DNA from: Saccopteryx bilineata | Taxonomy: Eukaryota > Chordata > Mammalia > Chiroptera > Emballonuridae | Direction of reading: 5' to 3' | DNA: 64,000 nucleotides | NCBI RefSeq assembly: GCF_036850765.1 | Contig: NC_089492.1 | Coordinates: 169,320,296-169,384,295, forward strand | Shown here: positions 32,290 to 44,108 of the stretch, piece after piece | How the letters are laid out: every line of letters begins with the position of its first letter | Position numbering within the stretch: position 1 is the stretch's first letter | Notes under the pieces: generated by a model | Databases searched by the model: none | What the model was told of the DNA's origin: nothing | What the model saw: the letters and a program-made list of their open reading frames with translations, nothing else | Made by a program: the position numbers and the translations under genes

Positions 32290-34039
32290 CATCTTCTTTA
32301 TCCAGTCTTCTATTGAAGGGCTTTTTGGTTGTTTCCATGTCTTGGCCACTGGAACAGTGCTGCAATGAACATGGGGCTACATGTGTCTTCACGTATCAGT
32401 GTTTCTGAGGTTTTGGGGATTAGCCCAGTAGAGGGATTGCTGGGTCATAAGGTAGTTCTATTTGCAGTTTTTTGAGGAACCACCATACTTTCCTCCATAA
32501 TGGTTGTACTACTTTACAGTCCCACCAACAGTGAATGAGGGTTCCTTTTTCTCCACAACCTCTACAACATTTGCTATTACCCGTCTTGTTGATAATAGCT
32601 AATCTAACAGGGGTGAGGTGGTATCTCATTGTAGTTTTGATTTGCATTTCTTTAATAACTAATGAAGCTGAGCATCTTTTCATATATCTGTTGGCCATTT
32701 TGTATCTCTTCCTGGAGAAGTGTCTGTTCATGTCCTCTTCCCATTTTTTTATGGGATTGTTTGTTTGTTTGTTGTTGAGTTTTATGAGTTCTTTGTAAAT
32801 TTTGGATATTAGGCCCTTATCTGAGCTGTTGTTTGAAAATATCATTTCCCATTTTGTTGGCTGTCTGTTTATTTTTATATCAGTTTCTCTTGCTGAGCAA
32901 AAACTTTTTATTCTGATGTAGTCCCATTCATTTATCTTTGCCTTCACTTCTATTGCCATTGGAGTCAAGTTCATAAAATGTTCTTTAAAACCGGTCCATG
33001 ATTTTAGTACCTATGTCTTCTTCTATGTACTTTATTGTTTCAGGTCTTATATTTAGGTCTTTGATCCATTTTGAATTAATTTTAGTACACGGGGACAGGC
33101 TGTAGTCGAGTTTCATTCTTTTGCATGTGGCTTTCCAGTTTTCCCAACACCATTTGTTGAAGAGGCTTTCTTTTCCCATTGTGTGTTGTTGGCCCCTTTA
33201 TCAAAGATTATTTGACCATATATATGTGGTTTTATTTCTGGGCTTTCTATTCTGTTCCATTGGTCTGAGTGTCTGTTTTTCTGCCAATACCATGCTGTTT
33301 TGATTATCATGGCCTTATAATATAGCTTAAAGTCAGGTATTGTAATGCCCCCAGCTTCTTCCCCCCCTTCCTTCTTTTCATTAGATTGTTTTGGCCTATT
33401 CGGGGTTTTTTTTATAGTTCCCTATAAATCTGATGATTTTTTGTCCATTTTCTTTAAAAGATCTCATAGTGAATTTCTGATGGGAATTTGCATTAAATTT
33501 GTATATTGCTTAGGGTAATATGGCCCATCTTTCATTAATATTTATTCTTCCTATCACAAGAACAAGGAAATTTTTCCATACTCATTGTATCTTTTTCGAT
33601 TTCTCCTTAACAATGCTTGTAATTTTCATTATATAGGTCCTTTACGTTCTTTGTTATGTTTATTCCAAGGTATTTTTTTTTTTTTGTTGCAATCGTGAAG
33701 GGTATTCTTTTTTTTGAGTTCGTATCTACTATATCATTGGTTGGCAAATAGAAAGGCTATGGACTCCTTTTGTATGTTAACTTTATGTATCCTGACCTTA
33801 CTGTATTGGTTTATTGTTTCTAATGAATCTTTTTGTGGAAGTCCTTCGGGTTTTCGATGTATAGGATCATATCATCAGCAAAAAGTGATAGCCTTTACTT
33901 CCTTCTTTTCCGATATGGATGCCTTTTATTTCTTTGTCCTTGTCTGATTGCTCTGGCCAGAACTTCTAGCACCACGTTGAATAAGAGTGGAGAGAGTGGG
34001 ACAACCCTGTCTTGTTCCTGATTTAAGGTAGATTTTTAT

Positions 34040-34084
<45 letters not shown>

Positions 34085-36011
34085 GTTTAATAGGATGTTG
34101 GCTGATGGTTTATCATATATGGCCTTTATCATGTTGAGATATTTTCCTTCTATACCCATTTTGTTGAGAGTCTTAAACATAAAATTGTGTTGTATTTTAT
34201 CAAAAGCCTTTTCTGCATCTATTGATAAGATCATGTGGTTTTTGTTCTTTGTTTTGTTGATATGGTGTATTACGTTAACCGTTTTGCGTATGTTGAACCA
34301 TCCTTGAGATTCTGGGATGAATCCCACTTGATCATGATGTATTATTTTTTTAATATGTTGTTGTATTCGGTTTGCCAGTATTTTGTTTAGTATTTTAGCA
34401 TCTGTATTCATTAGAGATATTGGTCTGTAGTTTTCTTTCTTTGTGCCATCCTTGCCAGGTTTTGGTATGAGGGTTATGTTGGCCTCATAAAATGTGTTTG
34501 GAAGTATTGCTTCTTCTTCAATTTTTTGGAAGACTTTGAGTAGAATAGGAACCAAGTCTTCTTTGAATGTTTGATAGAATTCACTAGTATAACCGTCTGG
34601 GCCTGGACTTTTATTTTTGGGGAGGTTTTTAATAGTTTTTTCTATTTCCTCCCTGCTGATTGGTCTGTTTAGGCTTTCTGCTTCTTCATGACTCAGTCTA
34701 GGAAGGTTGTATTGTTCTAGGAATTTATCCATTTCTTCTAGATTGTTGTATTTGGTGGCATATAATTTTTCATAGTATTCTACAATAATTCTTTGTATAT
34801 CTATGATGTCTGTGGTGATCTCTCCTCTTTCATTTTGGATTTTATTTATTTGAGTCCTGTGCTTTTTTCCTTGGTGAGTCTTGCCAAGGGTTTGTCAATT
34901 TTGTTGATCTTTTCAAAGAACCAGCTCCTTGTTTTATTGATTTTTTCTATAGTTTTTCTGTTCTCTATTTCATTTATTTCTGCTCTGATTTTTATTATCT
35001 CCTTTCTTCGGCTGGTTTTGGGTTGTCTTTGTTCTTCTTTTTTTAGTTCCTTAAGGTGTGAAGTTAAGTGGTTTACTTCGGCTCTCTCTTGTTTGTTCAT
35101 ATAGGCCTGAAGTGATATGAACTTTCCTCTTATTACTGCTTTTGCTGCATCCTAGAGATTCTGATATGTCGTATTTTCATTTTCATTTGTCTGTATATAT
35201 CTTTTGATCTCTGCGCTTATTTCTTCTTTGACCCATTCATTTTTTAGAAGTATGTTGTTTAGTTTCCACATTTTTGTGGGTTTTTCCCCCTCTTTTTTGC
35301 AGTTGAATTCTAGTTTCAAGGCTTTATGATCAGAAAATATGCTTGGTACAATTTCAATTTTTCTAAATTTGCTGATATTGTCTTTGTGGCCCAACATATG
35401 GTCAATTCTTGAGAATGTTCCATGTACACTAGAGAAAAATGTATACTCTGTCGCTTTGGGATGAAGTGTCCTGTAGATGTCTATCATATCCAGGTGTTCT
35501 AGTATTTCGTTTAAGGCCACTATATCTTTATTGATTCTCTGTTTGGATGACCATCTAGAGCCGTCAGCGGTGTATTGAGGTCTCCAAGTATGATTGTATT
35601 TTTGTTAGTTTTTGTTTTAAGGTCAATAAGTAGCTGTCTTATATATTTTGGTGCTCCTTGGTTTGGTGCATATATATTAAGGATTGTTATGTCTTCTTGA
35701 CTCAACTTCCCCTTAATCATTATGAAATGACCATTTTTGTCTCTGAGTACTTTTTCTGTCTTGTAGTCAGCATTATTAGATATGAGTATTGCTACGCCTG
35801 CTTTTTTTTGGGTGTTTTTTGCTTGGAGTATTGTTTTCCAGCCTTTCACTTTGAATTTGTTTTTATCCTTGTTGCTTAGATGTGTTTCTTGTAGGCAGCA
35901 TATAGTTGGATTTTTTTTTTAATCCATTCTGCTACTCTGTGTCTTTTTATGTAAGTTTAATCCATTTACATTTAGTGTAATTATTGACACTTGTGGGTTC
36001 CCTACTGCCAT
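32290..36011 (-). pseudogene. Inner L1 ORF2 (endonuclease-RT), frameshifted
   Basis: The start codon is at 36011-36009. Endonuclease pieces lie at 35520-35849 ([16 protein letters not shown]) and 35152-35520 ([11 protein letters not shown]). The linker and RT piece 33926-34732 contain [33 protein letters not shown] and [16 protein letters not shown] is encoded at about 33868-33882 in another frame. The tail at 32420-32974 contains [15 protein letters not shown], with Arg replacing the Trp seen in the other copies. A 42-base T run at 34041-34082 replaces part of RT. Confidence 0.87.
34041..34082. repeat. 42-base pure T run inside the inner L1 RT
   Basis: An uninterrupted T homopolymer replaces about 30 bp of RT sequence present in the middle L1 (near 28510-28545). 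The sequence on its left to about 33350 has an unusual density of one-base insertions and deletions. Confidence 0.9.
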
Positions 36012-36039
36012 TTTATAAATTGCTTTCTGTTAGTTTTGT

Positions 36040-37327
36040 ATCTTGTTTGATTCTTCTCTTTTGTTTTTCTATCATTTGTTTTTGTTTGTTTGTGTTCCAT
36101 ACTTCTTTCCTCTGTTGCTACCTTTTTTAAGTCAAGTGTTTTTGTGGTAGTTTTTTCAAGGGTGGTTACCATTAAGTAATGAAAAGGGTACCTACCATAT
36201 TCATTGTAGTACCCTATCTTATGAGTATTTCTGCACTTCATCGTCCTTTGCTACTGTTAATCTCCATCCTCTCCCCCCTTTTTTTCCTTTGTTGTCATAG
36301 TTTCAGTTTGGTTTTATTGTGTTCTTGGTGGAGCTGTTACTTGTGGTGTTTTCTTTTGTTCTTTGAATCTGGTTGGAAAACCCCCTTTAGTATTTCCTGG
36401 AGTGGGGGCTTTCTGTTGATAAATTCTCTCATCTTTTCTGTATTTGTGAATGTTTTTATATCTCCTTCATACTTGAAGGATAGCTTTGATGGGTATAGTA
36501 TTCTTGGCTGAAAGTTCCTCTCTTTCAGGGCTTTAAATATTGGGGTCCACTCTCTTCTAGCTTGTAGAGTTTCTGCTGAGAAATCTGATGATAATCTAAT
36601 AGGCCTTCCTTTATATGTTGTACTCTTCTTTTCCCTGGCTGCCTTGAGAATTTTTTCTTTGTCATTGGTTTGTGTCATCTTTATTATGATGTGCCTTGGA
36701 GTGGGTTTGTTGGGGTTAAGAAAACTTGGTGTTCTGTTTGCTTCTTGAATTTGAGGCTTTAGTTCTTCCACAGGCTTGGGAAGTTCTCGTCTATTATTTG
36801 TTTGAGTATATTCTCCATTCCATTTTCTTTCTCTTCTCCCTCTGATATACCTATTATTCTTATGTTATTCTTTCTGATGGAGTCAGACAATTCCTGTAGG
36901 GCTTTCTCGTTTTTTATTATTTTTGAGTCTCTTTCTCTTCTCTCTGTTGTGCCTCAAGTTGTTTGTCTTCTATTTCACTAATCCTATCTTCAATCTGGGC
37001 TGTTCTGTTAGCTAAGCTTGTTACCTCGTTTTTCAGCTCGTGAATTGAGTTTTTCATTTCTGTTTGATTTGTTTTTATAGTTTCAATTTCCTTGGTAATA
37101 TATTCTTTGTGTTTATTGAGTTGTTTTCTGATCTCCCTATATTGCCTTTCTGTGTTTTCTTGTATATCTCTGAGTATTTTTAAGATTTCTATTTTAAATT
37201 CTCTGTCATTTAGCTCCAAGGCTTCCAATATATTAAGTCTTTTCTCCATAGATTTTTCCACATCTATTTGTGTTTCCTCTCTTTCTTTTGTATTCATAAT
37301 ATTTGATTTCCTCTTTCTTATTGGCAT
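36040..37327 (-). pseudogene. Inner L1 ORF1 (RNA-binding chaperone), nearly open
   Basis: The start is MPIRKRKSNIMNTKEREE at 37327. A long heptad-rich coiled coil follows (ALELNDREFKIEILKILRDI onward, about residues 30-130). The RNA-binding part is at 36337-36771 (TPRHIIIKMTQTNDKEKILK, KGRPIRLSSDFSAETLQARR) and the C-terminal piece at 36002-36241. Small frame shifts separate the pieces. ORF1p normally trimerises and packages L1 RNA. Confidence 0.82.
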
Positions 37328-37330
37328 CTG

Positions 37331-39641
37331 AGGGTGTTCTTGTTGATAGCACTAATTAGAATTAATAAAGAGTAAAAAGAAAAAAAAAAAGGTAAAACAC
37401 CCCACACACAAAAAAAGTAATAATTTATTATTTCCCCCTTTTTTCTTTCTTCTCTTTCCCTCCTCTCCCCTCCTCAGGGAAATATCGTGCCTATAATGGA
37501 GGGCCTGATTTGGGGTGAAGATTTCAAGGGGCAAAAAAAGGGAGTAGGGATCTACTAAACACACACACACAAAAAAAAGGGAGGAAAATCTTAGACAAGC
37601 ATAAGATGATTTGCTTGTAAGTGATGGTCGACTAAGAGATATAATGAGAGGGATAAGAGGGAACCAGAAAAAAGGACGAAAAAAGAGAATAATAAAGAAG
37701 AAAAAAATAAAAATAATAAGTAAAAATCTGTTGTATTAAGTGGAGCGAAGACTAAATACAATGGAGTCCTTGGGTTGGGAGGACCCAAAATGCCACAAAA
37801 ATAAACAAACAAGAAAGAACAAAAACAAAAGCGAAAAAGAAAAATAAAGCCAAAAAAAGCCTTGAGTCCCAAATTAACTAATTTGTTCGTGATTGAGGAT
37901 TAAATGGGAGGAAATTAAAACGAGAAAAGAAAAAACGAATAGAAATGAAAAAATAAGAATAAGAGAAAAACGATGGAAGAAAAAAAAAGGAAGAGAAAAA
38001 AACGAAATAAAGCAAAACAAAAAAAAAACAAAAGAGGAGAGAGTGAGAGTTAAGTGTTTTGAGTATAACCATAAAGGAGGGTGAGGATGAAGAAGAGAAA
38101 TAAAATGTAACACTCATGGGTAGTGTAGTTCAAGAAAAGGGAAGCATAAGATGGGCAGAGAATAGAAGGACCGAGGTGGAGGAAATAAAGGCAATAAGAT
38201 AGAAGAAACAAACAACAACAACAACAAAAAATTAGTGGAACAAGTTGTAAAGTCTGTGGATTTTTCTTGATTTTGAGAGGTTAACGTCTTCCTTTTTCTT
38301 TTCTCTCCCCTCTTCCTGGTCGGTGACTCTGTATCCCAGGCTCTGCCCCTGTGTCACACTTAGGTAGGGATTTGCAGTTGATGGGATTCTATGGCAATGT
38401 CATATAATTGGCTTTAGTCTTGCTGGTAGTCAAGGGTTGTTGGCGTTTGCAGGGTCCAACGATGAGAGAGTTTGCTTTCCTGGAGTCTCTCTCCTAGTTC
38501 CCCCTTCTTGAATTAGCAGCCTGGTGATCCAGCTATAAGGCTGCAACTGCTTCTGCCTGGGGCGTAAGAGGCTCAAAGAGCTGGGAAATCCCCACTGTAT
38601 CCCCACTCAGCGCAAGGCTTTGGGAAAGGCTCTGGCAGTCAGGGCCTCCAGTGTAATCAGGCGGCGGTGGGAGTCAATTGTTGTCAGGGTGACTGTTCAG
38701 TGCCTAGCATTCAGTTGGACCTCTCAACCCAGGCTTTCCACACTTTGTAGCCTGTTTTGGCTGGGAAGAAGAGGCACTAGTCTCTGCTTGCGACTAGTGT
38801 AGTATAGATCTTATTATCTGCCAAGTCCCTCTTGTTAGCGTTTATCCCTGAATATGGAGGCTCTATCAATCAGAAGTTGCCCCCGCCCCTTTAGGGAAAG
38901 GCACTAAAAAATATCACGCCTCTTGTCTTGGGTCGCTGAACTGACAGAGATCTTATCAATTAGAATCCGTGGGTGCACAGATTTCATGGGTTAAGCTAAT
39001 TTCAGTGATTGGGTCGCAGCTATGCTCCCGAAGGTATTTCAGGCTGCCTGCGCGCGCCCCTCCCCCAACGCTTGATTGTTAGCTTGAATGGCTGGGTGAG
39101 GTGCCCCGCCCACGGAGAGAATCTCCCAAGTAGGGAAGACCGCCCTGGCGCCTCTCCTGCTCGCCTCGCCGCTGGCGGCTGGGTCACACCGGGCGTAGGA
39201 TAATGGCGCACCCTGGGTGTGCGGGCCAGTAGGGCGCTCTGGGCGCATGGAATGCCCAGGGCACGCGCATTAATTGGGTGTTCCGGGCACCGGTGGCTGG
39301 CGACTCTCACTCGCAGTGCGCGGGCCGCTGGGAACGTTAGCGGTGCTCGCTCTGCAACCGGACCGGGCGCACGCCGGCAGCTGCTCACCGCTCCCGAGTG
39401 TGGGCTGACTCACCACAGGCACACTCCCTCTGTGGCTTGAATGAACGTCCCTGCGGTAGCTTCCTCCACACCCTCGTCTCTCAGATTCAAGTGATAACAG
39501 TCCTTTCGCTTTCAGTTTGTGTGTAACTCCGGAATGCTCCGAGGATAAATTTTTCTGTTTCTAGTTGATAAATTTGTTGTGATTTTGGGGAGATTTGTCG
39601 GACGTGCTGCTCACGGCGTCATTTTCCTGACGTCACTCGAG
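37331..39641 (-). promoter_or_regulatory. Inner L1 5' UTR / promoter, CpG-rich 5' end
   Basis: This 2.3-kb leader has an A-rich stretch (37560-38230 on the plus strand) and a CpG-dense part at about 39000-39440. At the extreme 5' end there is a palindromic CRE tgacgtca at 39628-39635 beside an attttcc motif, which reads ggaaaatgacgcc on the L1 strand and is YY1-site-like. In other mammals L1 5' UTRs drive Pol II transcription of the element and often antisense transcripts; here antisense would mean the MAP4K4 strand. Activity is inference. Confidence 0.7.
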
Positions 39642-39759
39642 TTTTTTTTTTTTAAATTATTAATGATATAAAGAAAAATAAAATAAAATAAAAATTAAAA
39701 AAAGGAAATTATCCCTCCCCCCATTCTTTTTTCCTCTCCTCTCCTCTTTCCTCTTTCTT
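39642..39759 (-). repeat. Remnant of the middle L1 5' UTR
   Basis: The sequence gaaattatccctccccccattcttttttcctctcctctcc resembles the inner L1 leader at 37420-37480. It lies between the end of the inner L1 and the agtgtccttttt TSD, so it is best read as the truncated 5' end of the middle L1. Confidence 0.65.
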
Positions 39760-41466
39760 AGTGTCCTTTTTGATGCCTGCTATCTCTTTGTTTGGGTGCT
39801 CATTTTGTCCATCTATTGTTGCTCTAAGATCCTTGAGCATCCTAACAATCATTTTTCTAAATGCAGCATCTGGTATCTTGGTTACGTCCATCTCATTCAG
39901 TTCTTTTTATGGGGATTTCTCTTGTTGATTCATTTGAATCGCATTTCTCTGTATTCCCATGTTGTCTCTTTATAGACTGTTTCTTTGGATGTGTTGTTTG
40001 TATAGCTAGCTGAGTATAGGGTTGATGTTGTCTGCCTCCAGCTTTCAGTTGTGTTGTTTCTAGATCTTGGATTGGTTTCAGCTGTTTCTATGGTGCTGTG
40101 GGTTACTTGTCTGCTGCTACTGCTCTTTTTGCTGTTTGTGACAGCGTTTTGTATGCCATAGCTGGGTCAGTTGTGAGGAGTCTTTCCTAAAGATACCACT
40201 CTAACTAGCGTTGTTAGGTACTCAGCTGATGCTCTTTGTATCTGGCCACTGGATGTACCAGCCCTGGACCTCCCTGGTCTCAACCTGGCACAGATCAGTG
40301 GTTTTCACTGCTTTTGACTGGCTGTTAGCAACCTTCTTGGAGGTATAGGTGATCCAGAATTTGGACTGCTTCCGCTTGGCCTTGATGCTATTGTTAATAT
40401 CAGCTGCACTCCTAGGCTGGCTTTTATCTACTCTTGGCCAATATGTGTGGTTTCTGTTTTTCTGAAATGTGTTTTTACTAGTGGCTCCCCACTCCTTCCA
40501 CTTTCTCTGGCACTTGGGCACCGGCGCTGGCTCGTGGGCTGCAGCCCAGGCTTATCTGCGGGAGCAGAGGACTTCTTGCCTCACTCGGCTCTGCCCCTCG
40601 TGGTCACACTGGGTGCCTCTCTGGGCTCCACTCCCTGCCACTGCTGCGCGGGCTGCCTCACTGATCTCTGCTTCCGTCCACCATGTGGGCCAAGTGCTGC
40701 GTCTGCTTCTGCAGCCGGGCCCTCTTGTCCTTCGGAGAGTACTCAGCAGTTTGTGGGTGGGGGCGTGTAGCCCAGACTTCAGCACTCAAAACCTGTGTCC
40801 CTAATGCTCCCCCTGCTTCTAAGTGTCTCTCTGCACTGACTGGAGCAGGAGAGCCTCTGGTGGGTGGGGTAATTGCTTCTTCCAGGAAAAATGGGCACTT
40901 TAGGTTTGGGGAGTGGCCCAGCACAGGGGTCAGGGTGGCTGTCCCCCACAGGCTCTTCCTTTGCCCCCAAGACTACACTCTCCTCTTGCAACTCAGTCCT
41001 CTCAGTGCTCCCTGCTCCGGAGCCCCAGGTTAAGTGGCTGTGAATGAGGTTTTCTGCGCAGTCCCTTTAAGCCGGAGCCTGGGTCTGAGAGTTCTGTCTC
41101 TCTCTCGCAAACAGTAACCTGGCTCTTCTTTTAGCTAAATACTGTCCATACGCCTTCTCTAGTCTCTGGGGCTCCAGGCTGGGGTTCTGTTCTTGTGGCT
41201 GAGGACCTACAACTCTCTGGACAACCCACCCTGCCCCAAGAGACCCTCCAGGCTGCCTCTCGCTCCTGGGAGCAGGTATCCCTTTCCGCATCTCCGCCTT
41301 TCGTACCAGCTCAGTGTGATTCTCTGGTGATGCTTGGTTATAGATTCCTCTTAGTTTAGTCCAAAGTTGGTTTTTCAAGATGATTGTTTCTAAGTTAAGT
41401 TGTCATCCACTTTGGTTCTGGGAGGTGGGAGTTGTAACATTCGCTTACTTCATCACCATTTTCCCC
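39760..41466 (-). pseudogene. Outer L1, 5' part: ORF1 N-terminus and 5' UTR
   Basis: An ORF1 start at 39891 reads MDVTKIPDAAFRKMIVRMLK and continues to the nesting breakpoint, resuming at 26387. The 5' UTR spans 39892-41466 and is moderately GC-rich (40.5-41.4 kb). Its 5' end reads ggggaaaatggtgatgaag on the minus strand, with a YY1-like aaaatgg. The right TSD follows at 41467. Confidence 0.83.
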
Positions 41467-41485
41467 TTAAATTGGGGTGTGAATC

Positions 41486-42058
41486 ATGTTAGCTCCTTTC
41501 TTTCAATTCTTGTGTCTTAATGTCACCTTGTATTACTGCTGTTACACAGAGAAACTGATAGATTATTTCTTGGAAGTTTTTAGGTCTCTTGTTATTTTGA
41601 GGTAACACTCTGAATGGGAAAATCAATTAGCTAGATCAATGATTATAAACTTGGGATCCATATATGCTGCAAATTAAATTTTGTTTTCATTTTAATGTTT
41701 CCCAAACTTTTTATTATTAAAATGTTCATAATTATAGAAGTGTTGAAGGACTAAATACTCTCAACTTTTCACTTTAGATTCAGTAGTGGTTAATTTTTTT
41801 TGTGTGTGTATTTTTGGGTTTTGTTTTTAGAGTTGTCACTTAACTGATAGAAATGATTTATCTTTTTCCTCTTTATTCCTGTGAACATAAATTTGAGACC
41901 TATAAATATTTTTCAACTTTATAGAAAGTTGGCCTCATTACTTAATAGTCATGTTTGACTTTTACCCCGAGACAGTATTAACCTTTTTTGTTAGAGGGGC
42001 CTAGAATTAAATACAGAAAAGCTTCAGTTTCCTTATCTGTAATAGAGAAGAATGATTT
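41486..42058. other. Unassigned intronic sequence
   Basis: AT-rich; nothing recognised. Confidence 0.4.
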
Positions 42059-42075
42059 CTACTTCATAGGCTTTT

Positions 42076-42433
42076 TTGTTTGTTTTTTTTACGTAATTCA
42101 GTGAGAGGAGAGGAGGCAGAGACCGACTTCTGCATGTGCTATGACTGGGACCCACCCCTGCAAGCCCATTAGGGGGTGATGCTCTGCTCATCTGGGGCAT
42201 TACTCCATTGCTCAGCAACTGAGCTCTTTTAGCACCTGAGGTACAAGCCATGGAGCCTGGGTCCAACTCTCTTCAATTGAGCCATGGCAGCAGGAGGGAT
42301 AGAGAGAGAAGTGAGAGGGGGAGGGTGTGGAGAAGCAGATGGTTGCTTCTCCTGTGAGGCCTGACTGGGAATCGAACCTGGGACATCAAGATGCTGGGCC
42401 GACGCTCTTACCACTGAGCCAACTGGCCAGGGC
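42076..42433 (-). mobile_element. tRNA-derived bat SINE
   Basis: It runs from the T-rich tail to gccaactggccagggc. The TSD ctacttcataggctttt / ctacattataggctttt is at 42059-42075 and 42434-42450, with 2 mismatches. Confidence 0.87.
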
Positions 42434-42450
42434 CTACATTATAGGCTTTT

Positions 42451-42925
42451 GTGAGAATTAAAACTATATGATAGATGTACAGTTTTTTACATGTAATTTT
42501 TACATGGTAAATGAAGGTTTCTTTCATTCCCTTCTCATTAAAAATATTAAAATAACTCATTACTTTTGCTGAAGACTTTTTGACACACCCAGTGCCCTCC
42601 TTCCTTATTGCTGTCCTTATGACCTTTCCCAGCTGGCCTTCTTCCTCTGTGTGCTTGTGTCCCTGCAGGCTCCCCTCTAGTTATAGCAGTTGCTGTCTGG
42701 TCATTGGAACTACTTTTCTTCTGAACTCTGAGGTGTCGTCTGCTGTTTGAATGGTTACCTAGAGAACAGTTTCGACAGGTTCATTTCATACTTAGTTTAT
42801 TCTGTACTAAATTTTAAACTCTTCAGGGTGCTCTTTTAGAATTCTCATAGCCTTTCCAGGCTCTGATAGAGCACTTCACATGGGTGATGCTGAGCTTTTA
42901 TTTGCTATTTCTAAAGGATGTCCTG
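42451..42925. other. Unassigned intronic sequence
   Basis: Nothing recognised. Confidence 0.4.
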
Positions 42926-42935
42926 GCAATTTTAT

Positions 42936-43326
42936 TTTATTTATTTTTCTATTCTTTTCCAAGTAAGAGGAGGAGATATAGAGAGACAGGCTCCTGAATA
43001 TGCCCCAACCAAGGTTCAACCTACACCCCCTGTCTTGCTCCTATGACCTGCCCATCTGGGTCCATTCTGACAACAGAGCTATTTTTAGTGTCTGATGTAG
43101 GGCTCCACAGAGCCATCCTCCTTTCCAGGGCCTGATGCACTTGAACCAGTCGAGCCATGGCTGTGGGAGGGGAAGAGGGAGAGGGGGGAGAGAGAGAAGG
43201 GGAGAAGGGGTTGGGTTGGGGTGGAGAAGCAGATGGTCGCTTCTCCTATGTCCTCTGACTGGGAATTGATCCTGGAATATCCATATGCCAAGCCAACACT
43301 CTATTACTGAGCCAACTGGTCAGGGC
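42936..43326 (-). mobile_element. Tandem SINE unit 1
   Basis: tRNA-derived SINE, minus strand, preceded by cctggcaatttt and followed by cccttggcagtttt. Its head carries the unusual aatatccatatgccaagcc stretch, also present in unit 2. Confidence 0.82.
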
Positions 43327-43339
43327 CCTTGGCAGTTTT

Positions 43340-43727
43340 TTGTTGTTTTTTTAAAAAATATTTTTCTGAAGTGAGAAGCAGGGAGGCAGAGGGACAGACT
43401 CCTGCATGCGCCCGACTGGGACCCACCAGGCATGCCCACTAGGGGATGATGCTCTGCCCATCTGGGCCATAGCTCCATTGCAACCGGAGCCATTCTTGTG
43501 CTTGAGGCAGAGGCCATGGAGCCAGGGCAACTTTGCTCCAATGAAGCCTTGGCTATGGGAGGGGAAAAGAAAGAAGGGGGGGTGAGAGAGAGAGAGAGAG
43601 AGAGAAAAGGGGTTGGGATGGGGTGGAGAAGCAGATGGTTGCTTCTCCTGTGTCCTCTGACTGGGAATTGAACCTGGAATATCCATATGCCAAGCCAATG
43701 CTCTATTACTGAGCCAACCGGCCTAGG
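43340..43727 (-). mobile_element. Tandem SINE unit 2
   Basis: Its head is nearly identical to unit 1 over about 120 bp (43610-43728 against 43205-43325). Its tail half (agactcctgcatgcgcccgac) resembles unit 3. It is followed by cccttggcagttatt. Confidence 0.82.
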
Positions 43728-43744
43728 GCCCTTGGCAGTTATTT

Positions 43745-44108
43745 TGTTTTGTTTTGTTTTTGTTTAAATATTTTTCTGAAGTTAGAAGTGGGGAGACAGA
43801 GGGACAGACTCCTGCATGCATCTGACTGAGACCCACCCAGCATGCCCACCAGGGGACGGTGCTCTGCTCATCTGGGCCGTAGCTCCATTGCAACCGGAGC
43901 AATTCTAGCACCTTAGGCGGAGGCCATGGAGCCAGGACAACTTTGCTTCAATGGAGCCTTGGCTGTGGGAGGGGAAGAGAGAGACAAAGAGAAAGGCGAG
44001 GGAGAAGGGTAGAGAAGCAGATGGGTGTTTCTTTGGTGTGTTCTGGCCAGGAATCAAACCCAAGACATGCTGGGCTAATGCTCTACCACTGAGCCAACTG
44101 GCCAGGGC
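43745..44108 (-). mobile_element. Tandem SINE unit 3
   Basis: The tail half resembles unit 2, but the head reads aagacatgctgggctaatgctc without the aatatccatatgcc stretch. It is followed by cccttggcagttttaatg. Confidence 0.82.

Larger units (their letters stand above)
31860..39641 (-). mobile_element. Inner L1, structurally full length (~7.8 kb), coding-defective
   Basis: The poly-T at 31860-31869 marks the 3' end. ORF2 lies at about 32290-36011, ORF1 at about 36040-37327, and a 2.3-kb 5' UTR at 37331-39641 ends in a CRE-containing segment. Frames are open over longer stretches than in the other two copies, but frameshifts occur, mostly within 33350-34090. It is inserted in the 5' UTR of the middle L1. 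The flanks carry similar AT-rich sequence (tattaatgagatttaataaag and tattaatgatataaag), possibly a long imperfect TSD. Confidence 0.85.
22692..41466 (-). mobile_element. Three-layer nested L1 block
   Basis: This 18.8-kb block is bounded by a diverged TSD. The left copy is ttgaattggatgtgaatc (22674-22691) and the right copy is ttaaattggggtgtgaatc (41467-41485). The outer, oldest L1 occupies 22692-26387 and 39760-41466. A second L1 occupies 26388-31859 plus about 39642-39759, with TSD agtgtccttttt at 26376-26387 and 39760-39771. The innermost L1 occupies about 31860-39641. All three lie on the minus strand, antisense to MAP4K4. Confidence 0.87.

Noticed and set aside
27000..37330. Many plus-strand open frames rich in Phe, Leu and Ser
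   Set aside because: They are antisense shadows of the A-rich L1 ORF1 and ORF2.
39000..39440. CpG-rich stretch as a host CpG island or gene promoter
   Set aside because: It is within the 5' UTR of a bounded L1 insertion, immediately upstream of its ORF1 and ORF2.
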